Shown: one piece after another, positions 36,374-45,280 of the stretch
Layout of the letters: each line of letters starts with the position of its first letter
Position numbering within the stretch: position 1 is the first letter of the stretch
NCBI GenBank assembly: GCA_024640505.1
Contig: JAHEEV010000002.1
Coordinates: 1 to 64,000, forward strand
Direction of reading: 5' to 3'
DNA: 64,000 nt
Source: Halieaceae bacterium
GTDB lineage: Bacteria > Pseudomonadota > Gammaproteobacteria > Pseudomonadales > Halieaceae
Program-made: the position numbers and the translations under genes
Notes under the pieces: model-generated
What the model was told of the DNA's origin: nothing
Database searches by the model: none
The model's input: only the letters and a program-made list of their open reading frames with translations

Positions 36374-37802
36374 GGCGCCGCCTCTTTTTTTCCGCCTTCA
36401 GAACGCCTGCGTAAGCCTGCATAAAGGTCTTACGCTGCGGCGCAGGGAAATCCCGCTGGCTGGTCCAGCCTCCCGCCAGCGGTAATTTGCTGAAGCTGCC
36501 GCGCCGACGACCCAGGCGGTGCAGCAGCGGAATGCCCAGCGCAGTCAGTCCGTGGTAGAGCCGCGGATGCCGCGCCAGCCAGGCATGCAACTTCAGTCCG
36601 GTGCGCCAGCGCGGGGGAGACAGCTTCGCTGCCTGCTCGGCCTGACGCAGGTCGCGCAGCAGGTCGGGCAGCGGAATGCCCGATGGGCAGACTTCCGCGC
36701 AGCGGCCGCAGCTGGTGCAGGCGTTGGGCAGGAGGTGGCTTTCCTCGAGGGAGGTCAGCAGCGGCGTGAGCACCGAGCCCATGGGCCCCATATAGACGGC
36801 GCCATAGGCATGGCCACCCGCCGCCGCGTAGATAGGGCAGTGATTCAGGCAGGCTCCGCAGCGAATGCATTGCAGCATCTCGCGGTAGTCGCTGGCGAGG
36901 ATGTCGGTGCGCTTGTCATCCAGTAAAACAAAGTGGGTCTCTATCGGTCCGTCGGTGTCCTGTTCCCGCCTCGGGCCGGAGTAAAAGCTCGTGTAACAGG
37001 TGTGTGGTTGTCCGGTCGCGGAGCGCACCAGCAGGCGCATCATGGCGGTGGCATCTTCGGCACGGGGCAGGATCCGTTCCAGCGTGGTACACACGATGAG
37101 TACCGGGGGCAGGTTGGCACAGAGATCGCCGTTGCCCTCGTTGGTGACCAGCATACTGTAACCGTTCTCCGCCACCAGGGCGTTGGCACCGATGATGCCC
37201 ACATCCGCTTCAAGGAAACGTTGGCGCAGGACGCCCCGGGCTTCCTGCACCAGCTGGGATGTTTCCTCCAGTTCCCGTTCGCCCAGGTCGTGGCGGGCGA
37301 GAAACAGGTCACGGACTTCGGCCGCGGATTTGTGCAGGGCCGGACCGACGATATGGCTGGGGGGCTCGCCGGCCTGCTGGATGATGTATTCCCCCAGGTC
37401 AGTCTCGGTCACGTTCAGACCAGCACCCTGCAAGTGGCGACTGAGCCCGGTCTCCTCGGTGACCATGGACTTTCCCTTGGCAATCCGGCGCGCGCTGTGG
37501 CGCTGACAGATCTCCAGCACGATACGGTTCATCTCTTCCCCGTCCATGGCAAAGTGCACGTGGTTGCCGTTGCTCAGTGCCTCCTGCTCGAAGCGGTCCA
37601 GGTAGTGGTCGAGATTGTCCAGGGTGTGCTGGCGGACACGACGCAGGTGCTGGCGCAGGGGTTCGAACTTGCCGAAGCTCTCCATCGCGGCATTGCGCAC
37701 CATCGGTGTGAACGCGGCCAACAGGCCGCGGCGTCTGGTCTTCTCCGGATCTCCCAGGGCCTCCCGGGCGTTTTCGAGGAATGCCTGGCTGTGCATCTCC
37801 AT
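36366..37802 (-). CDS. lutB: Lactate utilization iron-sulfur protein LutB
   Basis: Iron-sulfur subunit of the LutABC complex, 478 residues. The N-terminal half is a LUD-like domain (KSMVTEETGLSRHL, VGIIGANALVAENG). The C-terminal half has two [4Fe-4S] cysteine motifs, CIRCGACLNHCPIY and CTSCGRCAEVCPSGIP, and ends in the DUF3390-like tail. It lies five bases after lutA and overlaps lutC by eight bases, so the three are coupled. It passes electrons from lactate to the quinone pool, by analogy with Bacillus LutB. Confidence 0.94.
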   Translation of the reverse strand: MEMHSQAFLENAREALGDPEKTRRRGLLAAFTPMVRNAAMESFGKFEPLRQHLRRVRQHTLDNLDHYLDRFEQEALSNGNHVHFAMDGEEMNRIVLEICQRHSARRIAKGKSMVTEETGLSRHLQGAGLNVTETDLGEYIIQQAGEPPSHIVGPALHKSAAEVRDLFLARHDLGERELEETSQLVQEARGVLRQRFLEADVGIIGANALVAENGYSMLVTNEGNGDLCANLPPVLIVCTTLERILPRAEDATAMMRLLVRSATGQPHTCYTSFYSGPRREQDTDGPIETHFVLLDDKRTDILASDYREMLQCIRCGACLNHCPIYAAAGGHAYGAVYMGPMGSVLTPLLTSLEESHLLPNACTSCGRCAEVCPSGIPLPDLLRDLRQAEQAAKLSPPRWRTGLKLHAWLARHPRLYHGLTALGIPLLHRLGRRRGSFSKLPLAGGWTSQRDFPAPQRKTFMQAYAGVLKAEKKRRRHD

Positions 37803-37807
37803 GAGTA

Positions 37808-38599
37808 CTAGTTGCCCTCGCCGATGGCCGGGACGGCAAGGTCGCCGCTCAGCAGTTCGGCCACGTGCCGGACCTCGATCGTTTCGCCCAGGCGGCGGGC
37901 TCGTCCTGCCAGGTTCAGCAGGCAGCCCAGATCGCCGCCAGTCAGAATCCTGGCGCCTGTGGCGACGGCGTTATGCACTTTGTCACTGGCCATTTTGGCG
38001 GAGATTTCAGGCATCTTGGCACAGAACGTGCCGCCGAAGCCGCAGCAGACATCGGTCTGCTGCATCTCGTTTACCTCTATGCCGCAGACTTCCCGCAGCA
38101 GGCGGCGGGGCTGCTCCCGGATATCGAGTTCGCGCAGGCCGGCACAACTGTCGTGGTAGGTGACCGGTGGAAGCGCCGCGGTCTTTACCTTGCTGCGGGG
38201 CAGGGGGGCGATATCCGCGAGAAACGTGGTCAGCTCATAGGTGCGGGTGGCCAGATCCCGGGCACGCTGCTGCCACTCACCCTCCAGCAACCGCGGATAG
38301 TGGTGGCAGATCATGCCGGCGCAGGATCCGGATGGTACGACCACGTAGTCGGCCGGTTCCAGCATTGCGATGACCTGCTTTGCCAGCGGCGTGGTGGCCT
38401 CGTAGTCACCGCTGTTGTAGGCGGGCTGTCCACAGCAGGTCTGCTGCGTCGGCACGATCACCGAGCAGCCCGCCCTCTCCAGCAGCTTGATACTGGCGAA
38501 GGCCACCGAAGGCCGGAACAGGTCCGCCAGGCAGGTAACGAACAGGGCAACCGTGGGCTGCCGGGTATGTCCCTGCGGGTTCGAACGCTCTTCAATCAT
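37808..38599 (-). CDS. lutA: Lactate utilization protein A (CCG-domain iron-sulfur protein)
   Basis: LutA/YkgE family protein, about 263 residues, with two CCG domains: CCGQPAYNSG in the first half and CCGFGGTFCAKMP in the second, plus single cysteines (VTCLADLF, SCAGM, DSCAGL) expected to hold Fe-S clusters. The start is set at the ATG at 38599 (MIEERS), because the usual family opening VALFVTCLADLFRP follows soon after. The frame remains open to a TTG at 38674, which would add an unlikely leader. First gene of lutABC. Upstream control is not evident. Confidence 0.9.
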   Translation of the reverse strand: MIEERSNPQGHTRQPTVALFVTCLADLFRPSVAFASIKLLERAGCSVIVPTQQTCCGQPAYNSGDYEATTPLAKQVIAMLEPADYVVVPSGSCAGMICHHYPRLLEGEWQQRARDLATRTYELTTFLADIAPLPRSKVKTAALPPVTYHDSCAGLRELDIREQPRRLLREVCGIEVNEMQQTDVCCGFGGTFCAKMPEISAKMASDKVHNAVATGARILTGGDLGCLLNLAGRARRLGETIEVRHVAELLSGDLAVPAIGEGN

Positions 38600-38705
38600 G
38601 CAGGCACTGGCCCCTATCTGCTGGAATGCCTGCCTCACGAGGGGGTGGCAGGCGGTGGGGCACAGTATATCCAATACCCGGAAGCCCTGTCGCCCCGCCA
38701 GACAC

Positions 38706-41687
38706 CTACAGCAGGGGTAGCAGGACGATTGCCGCTGCGATCAGTGCCGTGGTCAGGATAACGAGAGCGCCTTTGGCCAGCGCATGCCTGCTCTGCAGTA
38801 ATTTGATGGCTATGGTCTTGCGGTCCACTCTCACGCCCGCGGCGCGCAGCGACGCCAGCCGCTCTCGCACCTGGATTGGGGCGAAGGCCGGTAGCAGTGC
38901 CGAACCGCAGAACACCATGACGTCGTCGATGGACAGGAAGGGTCCCCTGTGTTGCATCCGGGATCCGGCGCCCAGGTGGTACATGCCGCGATGGTCCACC
39001 AGCGCTACCTGCGTCCCGGCAATCCCGATGTGCCCGATGGGTTCGCGGCGCAGCAGGAACAGGGCGATTGCCGGGCCGGTGAGCGCAACCAGCAGGGCTG
39101 TCAGGGTGCTGACGGCGATGCCATTGGCCATGGCCAGCACCAGCGTGGTCCCCGCCGCGATGCAATAGACCAAGCTGGTACGCCTGAGCCGGGCTGCCCG
39201 GGCATCGGCCGGATCGATCCAGGCAATGGTATCGGCCAGATCATCGATGGGATCCGCCCCTCGCTCGCGGCTGCTGCGGTATACCATGCTGCGCAATCGA
39301 TGAAACCAGGCCATGCAGCAACCGACCGCCAGGCCGAGTGCGCCGAGCAACAGGGCGCCATGCCATGCCAGGGTGACCAGCCGGCTATAGCTTTGTCTGT
39401 CTGCCGCGAGCCCCTGCAGCGATGTTGACGTGAATGGCGCCTCACGCTGGCCGGAGCTATTGAAACGCTGAACCGGGATCTGCGCGCGGTCGGTCACCAG
39501 GGTCCTTCCGTCCCAGGCTGTCAACTGCTGCGGCCGCCACCCCGCGGGCAGTTCAGGCTTGTCGACGAAGCGCCAGGTCGCGTCAAAGCGATACAGAGTT
39601 GCGTCGCCGCCCTCCGGGTTAAACAGCGTGACCCACCAGTGATCCCCGGACTGGATGAAATCCCCGACCCTGAGCTGCTCCAGGTTTTCAGCATTCGGTG
39701 GCAGCAGGATGATCTCGTCCAGCTGCTGGCCGAAGGCGGTGTTTTCATAGCGAAAAACACTGATGGCGGGCCCCTGCGCGCTGTTGAGGAAGAGCAGGCC
39801 TGAAGACAGCCGGATGACGGGCTCGTCGGGTAAGGGCAGGGAGGCCGTCGCCTCCAGAGAGCCGTCGGGGTCGAATTTCAGCAGTTGTCCCGCCGCCGCA
39901 TCGGCGATGAACACACTGCCATACAGCGGGTGAATCGCCAGGCTGTCCACCTGGTAGTCGGCCCGGTCCGGGGTAAACATCCGACACTGCAGGGTCTCAA
40001 GGCTGCATTGCTGCAGAGGCCACTGGTCCGGATTACTGTCTGTTGCGGGCAGCGGCAGGCCCGGGGCAAGAAGTTCTCCCTCGGCATTGAAAGCCAGGGG
40101 AGCGCGCAGTTCGGCCAGGCCCAGCCTGTCCAGCTGCGTCTCCGCGGTTTCCGTGCCTGAGCGATCGTGTTGCAGAAGGTGATCACCGGCCAGCAGGAGC
40201 GGGCCCTTGCCGGGTTCCACGGCCACCGCTTCAGGACCTTTGATCGGAGGGGCAATGACCAGGCTCAAGTAGCGTCCGCCCATGATCAGCAGAGCTGCGG
40301 CGCACAGCAGGGCGAGATTGCGATACCGCAGCATCAGCTGCACTGAACGGGCGGCTCTTCCCTGTACTTCGGCGGTGTTGCGAAATGGCTGCAGACTGTA
40401 AAGGTTGGGTTCTCCGGCTTGTCGCCTGCCCGGCAGGGTGGCTGCGGCCGCGGTGCTGCGCTGTGGAAGCGGGATGGCGGTCCTGACGCTGGTGCGCGTT
40501 GATTTAAGCGCGGTCTGCCGGCTGAGGGCCTCCGCCCCGCGAGCGATGGCCTGGGCCTCCATGGCTTTTCTTTGGGCGGCCTGTTCCTCTTCCTCAGCCC
40601 TGATGCGCGCCTGTTCCTGTGCCTTGTGCCGTGCTGTCTCTGCTGCCGCCTCGCGCCTGGCCTTTTCGCGCTCGGCTTTGAGTTTGTCCCTTTGCGCCTG
40701 TTTCTGTCGCTTTTTCTCGGCGCGAAGCCGGGCGGCTTCTTCTTCGGCCTTGCGCTTGCGTTCCTCCTCTGCTTTACGTCGCCTGGCTTCCTCTTCGGCC
40801 TTGCGCTTGCGTTCCTCCTCGGCTTTGCGCCGTCTGGCTTCCTTTTCGGCCTTGCGCTTGCGTTCCTCCTCGGCTTTGCGCCGTCTGGCTTCCTCTTGGG
40901 CCTTGAGCTTGCGTTCCTCCTCTGCTTTACGTCGCCTGGCTTCCTCTTCGGCCTTGCGCTTGCGTTCCTCCTCCTGGGCTTTGCGCCGTCTGGCCTCCTC
41001 TTCGGCCTTGCGCTTACGCTCCTCCGCCTCGGCTTTGCGCCGTCTGGCTTCCTCTTCGGCCTTGCGCTTACGCTCCTCCTCCTCGGCTCTGCGTCGCTCG
41101 GCTTCCACTTCGGCCTGGCGTCGGCGTTCCTGATCCTCCCCGGTCCGCTGGGGCGTCTTCTTTTTCGGTCGGGTGGGTTTTGTGGCGGATTTACCGCGAG
41201 CCACTGCATGGGACGAGGCTGGCGGGGAGACTTTGACCAGTCTGGCTTCGAGGCCGAACTGCTGCAGCCTGGCGTAATATTCGGCGGCAGATTTGCGATC
41301 GAGGTTGCGGCGCAGGATGATGGTCTCGCCGGAGAAAAAACGCTCCAGCCGTTCAGGGTCGTCGATACCGAACAGTTTGCCAAAGCGCTCCCTGGCCTGC
41401 TCCGGATCGCGTCCCGGCAGAATTTCGCCCCAGAACGTGAGGTTGAACCTGTTCACCTCGCGCCAGTCATCCCCAGTTTGTGTTATGTCGTCCCTGCGCA
41501 GAATGTACGGGGTTTGGATGCGCTTTACCAGAGTTGCATCCGCGAAGCTCTGTCCTGTCAGTCGGGATCGACAAACTCGAAGGTCAGGCCGGCATGGGCG
41601 ATCAGCCGGTCGAGCAGGTATTTGCCCATGGCGGAGGAGGGGGTCCAGAATCCACCCCCGGTCTGCCGCTTGTCCAGCGCCAGGCAT
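38706..41687 (-). CDS. Large coiled-coil, multi-pass membrane protein with a propeller-like central region (unknown function)
   Basis: Not recognised as a named family. In order: a small conserved-looking N-terminal domain (about 55-150; LTFWGEILPGRD, FFSGETIILRRNLDRK); a Lys/Arg/Glu/Ala coiled coil (about 180-385) made of 17-residue repeats; a first membrane helix (about 450-478); a region of about 300 residues with NHL/propeller-like strands (SVFIADAAAGQLLKFDPDGS); then three or four more helices (LVTLAWHGALLLGALGLAVG onward) to a hydrophobic C-terminus. The start is unresolved: the ATG at 41687 lies 130 bp inside the upstream reductase gene; the next standard in-frame start seen is a GTG at 41456, which would remove part of the N-terminal domain. 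The last 3' parts are secure. Confidence 0.68.
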   Translation of the reverse strand: MPGAGQAADRGWILDPLLRHGQIPARPADRPCRPDLRVCRSRLTGQSFADATLVKRIQTPYILRRDDITQTGDDWREVNRFNLTFWGEILPGRDPEQARERFGKLFGIDDPERLERFFSGETIILRRNLDRKSAAEYYARLQQFGLEARLVKVSPPASSHAVARGKSATKPTRPKKKTPQRTGEDQERRRQAEVEAERRRAEEEERKRKAEEEARRRKAEAEERKRKAEEEARRRKAQEEERKRKAEEEARRRKAEEERKLKAQEEARRRKAEEERKRKAEKEARRRKAEEERKRKAEEEARRRKAEEERKRKAEEEAARLRAEKKRQKQAQRDKLKAEREKARREAAAETARHKAQEQARIRAEEEEQAAQRKAMEAQAIARGAEALSRQTALKSTRTSVRTAIPLPQRSTAAAATLPGRRQAGEPNLYSLQPFRNTAEVQGRAARSVQLMLRYRNLALLCAAALLIMGGRYLSLVIAPPIKGPEAVAVEPGKGPLLLAGDHLLQHDRSGTETAETQLDRLGLAELRAPLAFNAEGELLAPGLPLPATDSNPDQWPLQQCSLETLQCRMFTPDRADYQVDSLAIHPLYGSVFIADAAAGQLLKFDPDGSLEATASLPLPDEPVIRLSSGLLFLNSAQGPAISVFRYENTAFGQQLDEIILLPPNAENLEQLRVGDFIQSGDHWWVTLFNPEGGDATLYRFDATWRFVDKPELPAGWRPQQLTAWDGRTLVTDRAQIPVQRFNSSGQREAPFTSTSLQGLAADRQSYSRLVTLAWHGALLLGALGLAVGCCMAWFHRLRSMVYRSSRERGADPIDDLADTIAWIDPADARAARLRRTSLVYCIAAGTTLVLAMANGIAVSTLTALLVALTGPAIALFLLRREPIGHIGIAGTQVALVDHRGMYHLGAGSRMQHRGPFLSIDDVMVFCGSALLPAFAPIQVRERLASLRAAGVRVDRKTIAIKLLQSRHALAKGALVILTTALIAAAIVLLPLL
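40741..41105 (-). repeat. Coding tandem repeat, 51-54 bp units, about seven copies
   Basis: Units begin near 40761, 40812, 40863, 40914, 40965, 41018 and 41072. Five are exactly 51 bp (17 codons) and the last two 54 bp. They encode EEEARRRKAEEERKRKA-like stretches, giving the coiled coil of the membrane protein. Copy number could vary by slippage without breaking the frame. Confidence 0.85.
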
Positions 41688-42790
41688 GCCGCCGCTTCGC
41701 CCAGCATTTTCGAGGTTGAGCCGTAGCCGGGATCCATGTCGCCCGTTACTTTCAGCCGCATGTCCAGGTCGCGGTCGGTAGGGTGTACGCCGTGGAAGAA
41801 GATTTCAAAGAAACCTCTCTCCCGCTGGCGCCTGGAAGGGCCCTCCCCAGGAGCGGGCAGGAATCGCTGGGCCAGTTTGCGCGTCGGACCCAGGGCGAGG
41901 GATGCCATGCCCAGGCCTGCAGCGAGCGCGTTGCGCGAGGCCCGCAGCCGGGATGGCTCCAGCACCGCCTCGTCGTAGCGAAAATCCTCACCCCAGGGGA
42001 AGCCCAGCAGGGCATTGCTGCGTCGAACAACCCGGGTATTAATGACCCCCATGATGAAGGGCGATGTCCACTGCTCGAAATCCGGGTCGTAACGGGGCCC
42101 CGTCTGGTCAGGCTCGTCCCGGCCCGGTGCAATGCCCGGTGGATAGAGACAGTAGGGGTCCGCAACCAGCCGGCGTATCGAGGGGTCGTGGCGCGCCTCT
42201 TCCAACAGGTTGAGCATACTGGCGATCGTGCCGCCGCTGGCCGCGCCGCGCGTCTTTCCGACCCGCGCCCGCACGCGACAGGCAGGCACGCCATCACGCT
42301 CCAGCATGGTCTGCTGCAGGAACCAGGTCCCCATGTCCGAGGGTATCGAGTCAAAACCACAGGTGTGCACAATGCGCGCACCACTGGCTTCTGCCGTTCC
42401 CTGGTAGGAGGGAATGATCCGGGCCATCCACTGGACCTCGCCGGTGAGGTCGCAATAGTCTGTGCCGGCTTCCACACAGGCCGCCACCAGGCCGGTGCCG
42501 TATTTGGCATAGGGGCCGACGGTGGTGCAGATCACCCGGGTCCTGCCCGCCAGTGCGGCCAGGCTCGCGGGGTCGCCGCTGTCCGCCAGCAGGATGGCCA
42601 GGCGGTCGCGCTGGTCGGGTGGCAGGCAGGCGTCGCGGACGTCCTCGAGCTTGTCACGGTTACGCCCGGCAATAGCCCAGCGCAGCTCGCCATCCACACC
42701 GTAACGGGTCGCCAGGTATTCGGCGACCAACTGGCCCGTGAAGCCGGTGGCACCCAGAAGAACCAGGTCAAATTCGCGTTTACTCATCAT
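41558..42790 (-). CDS. Saccharopine dehydrogenase-like NAD(P)-binding protein (trans-acting enoyl reductase type)
   Basis: Oxidoreductase-like protein of about 410 residues. The N-terminal Rossmann segment (LVLLGATGFTGQLVAEYLA) and the following TTVGPYAKYGTGLVAACVEA and HTCGFDSIPSDMG segments match the trans-acting enoyl-reductase branch known from Mycobacterium lipid biosynthesis. The catalytic reaction here is not known; a lipid substrate is likely. The start is one of two adjacent ATGs at 42790/42787, with only a weak GGA upstream; a farther upstream start would add an unlikely leader. The following coiled-coil gene is on the same strand and may overlap its 3' end. Confidence 0.83.
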   Translation of the reverse strand: MMSKREFDLVLLGATGFTGQLVAEYLATRYGVDGELRWAIAGRNRDKLEDVRDACLPPDQRDRLAILLADSGDPASLAALAGRTRVICTTVGPYAKYGTGLVAACVEAGTDYCDLTGEVQWMARIIPSYQGTAEASGARIVHTCGFDSIPSDMGTWFLQQTMLERDGVPACRVRARVGKTRGAASGGTIASMLNLLEEARHDPSIRRLVADPYCLYPPGIAPGRDEPDQTGPRYDPDFEQWTSPFIMGVINTRVVRRSNALLGFPWGEDFRYDEAVLEPSRLRASRNALAAGLGMASLALGPTRKLAQRFLPAPGEGPSRRQRERGFFEIFFHGVHPTDRDLDMRLKVTGDMDPGYGSTSKMLGEAAACLALDKRQTGGGFWTPSSAMGKYLLDRLIAHAGLTFEFVDPD

Positions 42791-43084
42791 GCAACGTCCG
42801 ATCGGTTGTGCGATATGCAGAGGGCTGTTCGAGGAGGCGGTCAATGATAGGGGCTGTTGCTGCGCCGTGTCACTGAAATCTTCATAAAATTGAGGGTGTC
42901 CGGAGCGAGTTCGTCTTAATGCTCAGGGAGTACCGGGTTGCCGCAGGGGCGTCCCGACCGCGACAGAGAAAGCGCGGATCGGCTTCTGCACTGGCCAGTC
43001 GTGGCCGTCCGCGGTATGCTTGCGCGCCTCAGGCAGAGGTCCTGGCGCCATTTGCAAAAATAAATAACTGGAACAGTCATCTAC

Positions 43085-45277
43085 GTGAGAAACAACCATC
43101 CTGTCCAGCTGCTTGCGCTGGTGGCTATTGCCATCGGCGCCTTGCTGAGCGCCTGTGGCGAGCCACCCTGGAACAACCCCCACCCCCCGGCCCCGGACGA
43201 ACTGATGATCTACCAGTCAGTCATGACACCGGCGCCTCCCAAGCACCTCGATCCCGCGATCTCCTACGCCTCGGACGAGAGTCTGTACCTCATGCAGATC
43301 TACGAGCCACCCATGGGCTATCACTTTCTCAAGCGGCCCTATGAACTGCTGCCGCTGGGGGTTGAGGACTTTCCGCAACTGACCTATCTCGATGAGGCGG
43401 GTAACGAGGTGGAGGAGGGTGACGATAACGTGGCCTTCACCCGCTATACCCTGACGGTGCGGGAGGACGAGCACTACCAGCCACACCCCGCGTTTGCACT
43501 GGATGGGGAGGGCGAGCCACTCTACCTGTTCGACTCGCCCGAAGCGGGGGCGGCCTTCCGCCAGATTCCCGACTTTCCCCAGACGGGGCATCGGCGGGTG
43601 CTGGCCAACGACTACGTGTATGCGATCAAGCGGCTCGCAGACCCGCTCAACGGTTCACCTATGCTCGGCTTCATGGCCCAGTACATTGTCGGCATGAAGG
43701 AATTTTCGGAGCGGGTCGCCGGGGTCGAGCGGGAGGGTTGGCTCAACCTCGACGATTTCACCATGAAGGGGCTCAAGGTACTGGACGAGCGGACGTACAC
43801 CATCACCATCATGGGGCGCTATCCCCAGTTCGTGTACTGGCTGGCCATGCACTTCTTCTCCCCCATTGCGCCCGAGGTGGATCGCTTCTATCACAACCCC
43901 GGCTTTGACCAGCGCAATCTCACCCTCGACTGGTGGCCGGTGGGCTCGGGCCCGTACATGATGGTCCAGAATAATCCCAACAGCGCTATCGTGCTGGAGC
44001 GTAACCCCAACTACCGTGAGGACTTCTTTCCCACAGAGGGGGAGCCCGGCGATCTGGAGAAGGGGCTTCTGGCAGACGCGGGCAAGCCGATCCCCTTTGT
44101 CGACAGGGCGGTTTACCGCCTGGAAAAGGAAGTGCTGCCGTTGTGGACCAAGTTCCTCCAGGGCTTCTACGATCGCTCCGGGGAGGTGCACGGCAATACC
44201 AACGGGGTATTCGACCAGGCCTTCGTTGTGGGTCCGGACGGCGTGGAGATGTCGGAGGACCTTGCGGACCACAACATCACCATGTCGCCGGATGTCAAAC
44301 CGGGCATCTATTACTACGGGTTCAATATGCGCGACCCGGTCGTCGGCGGCTATACCGAGGACAAGCGCAAGCTGCGCCAGGCACTGCAGATTGCATTCAA
44401 TACCGAGGAGTACCTGAATATCTTTTACAAGGGCAATGGCATCACTGCCCACAATCTCATACCCCCCGGAATCCCCGGCCACCTGGATGGCGAAGCGGGC
44501 GTCAATCCTTATACCCACGACTGGGTGGACGGCGAGGCCGTACGCAAGCCCATCGAATACGCCCGCCAGCTGCTGGCGGAGGCGGGTTATCCCAGTGGCC
44601 GTGATGCGCGCACGGGGGAGCCCTTGAAAATCTTCATCGATGTTCAGTCACAGGCTATCGGTAATACCTCCATGAACTGGATGGACCGGGTCTTCTCGGA
44701 GCTCGGCGTGCAGGTGGAATTCCGGCCGGCCGACTGGAACCGGACGAGGGAGAAACTGCTGACGGGCAACACCCAGATCTATTCCCATGGCTGGCTTGCA
44801 GACTATCCCGATCCGGAAAATTTTCTCTTCCTGCTCTATGGCCCGGAGAGCCCGCTGCTGTGCAAATGTGATGGCGCCAATAACTCCAATTATGGCAGTG
44901 AGGAGTACGACGACCTGTTCCGCCAGATGCGTGTGCTGCCGCCCGGAGAAGAGCGGGCCGCTCTGGTTGCCCGCATGGTCGAGTTATTCCGTCAGGATGC
45001 GGTGTGGTTGTTTGTCTACTATCCCAAGGACATCTACCTGAACAACAGCTGGGTCTACAACACCAAGCGGCACGGCATTTCCAAGGCGACCCTGAAATAT
45101 CTGCGCCTGGACACCGAGGAGCGCGCCCGTAAGCAGGTGGCGTGGAACCAGCCGATCACCTGGCCCCTGTGGGCTACGGCTGCCGGTGTGGTCGGCCTGA
45201 TCATGCCCGGCGTGGTGGCCTATCGTCGGCGGCAGAACGCAACGGCCCGTAAGGCCGCGGAACGGACCCGGAACTGA
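43085..45277 (+). CDS. ABC transporter solute-binding lipoprotein, peptide type, with C-terminal membrane anchor
   Basis: Family-5 extracellular solute-binding protein of 730 residues, longer than the usual 530-600. The GTG start opens a lipoprotein signal (LLALVAIAIGALLSAC, lipid-modified Cys24). The mature protein has family-5 blocks (GSGPYMMVQNNPNSAIVLER, ALQIAFNTEEY, DYPDPENFLFLLYGPESP). Unusually it ends with a hydrophobic helix plus a positive tail (PLWATAAGVVGLIMPGVVAYRRR), so it may be held at both ends. First of the ABC operon, four bases before the first permease. Ligand unknown; peptides are typical for the family. The nearest ribosome-binding match is weak (GGA, 13 bases before). 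Confidence 0.88.
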   Translation: MRNNHPVQLLALVAIAIGALLSACGEPPWNNPHPPAPDELMIYQSVMTPAPPKHLDPAISYASDESLYLMQIYEPPMGYHFLKRPYELLPLGVEDFPQLTYLDEAGNEVEEGDDNVAFTRYTLTVREDEHYQPHPAFALDGEGEPLYLFDSPEAGAAFRQIPDFPQTGHRRVLANDYVYAIKRLADPLNGSPMLGFMAQYIVGMKEFSERVAGVEREGWLNLDDFTMKGLKVLDERTYTITIMGRYPQFVYWLAMHFFSPIAPEVDRFYHNPGFDQRNLTLDWWPVGSGPYMMVQNNPNSAIVLERNPNYREDFFPTEGEPGDLEKGLLADAGKPIPFVDRAVYRLEKEVLPLWTKFLQGFYDRSGEVHGNTNGVFDQAFVVGPDGVEMSEDLADHNITMSPDVKPGIYYYGFNMRDPVVGGYTEDKRKLRQALQIAFNTEEYLNIFYKGNGITAHNLIPPGIPGHLDGEAGVNPYTHDWVDGEAVRKPIEYARQLLAEAGYPSGRDARTGEPLKIFIDVQSQAIGNTSMNWMDRVFSELGVQVEFRPADWNRTREKLLTGNTQIYSHGWLADYPDPENFLFLLYGPESPLLCKCDGANNSNYGSEEYDDLFRQMRVLPPGEERAALVARMVELFRQDAVWLFVYYPKDIYLNNSWVYNTKRHGISKATLKYLRLDTEERARKQVAWNQPITWPLWATAAGVVGLIMPGVVAYRRRQNATARKAAERTRN

Positions 45278-45280
45278 TTC

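Noticed and set aside
36933-37811. Long plus-strand open frame opposite lutB
   Set aside because: Shadow frame of a strong gene with clear Fe-S motifs; composition is not protein-like.
38600-38674. Longer TTG start for lutA
   Set aside because: LutA proteins begin shortly before VALFVTCLADLF; the extra part has no support.
40741-41105. CRISPR array
   Set aside because: The repeats abut without spacers and are in-frame coding units.
42791-43084. Possible small gene in the 294-bp gap before the ABC operon
   Set aside because: No frame with a ribosome-binding site and protein-like composition was seen; promoter elements are also unclear.
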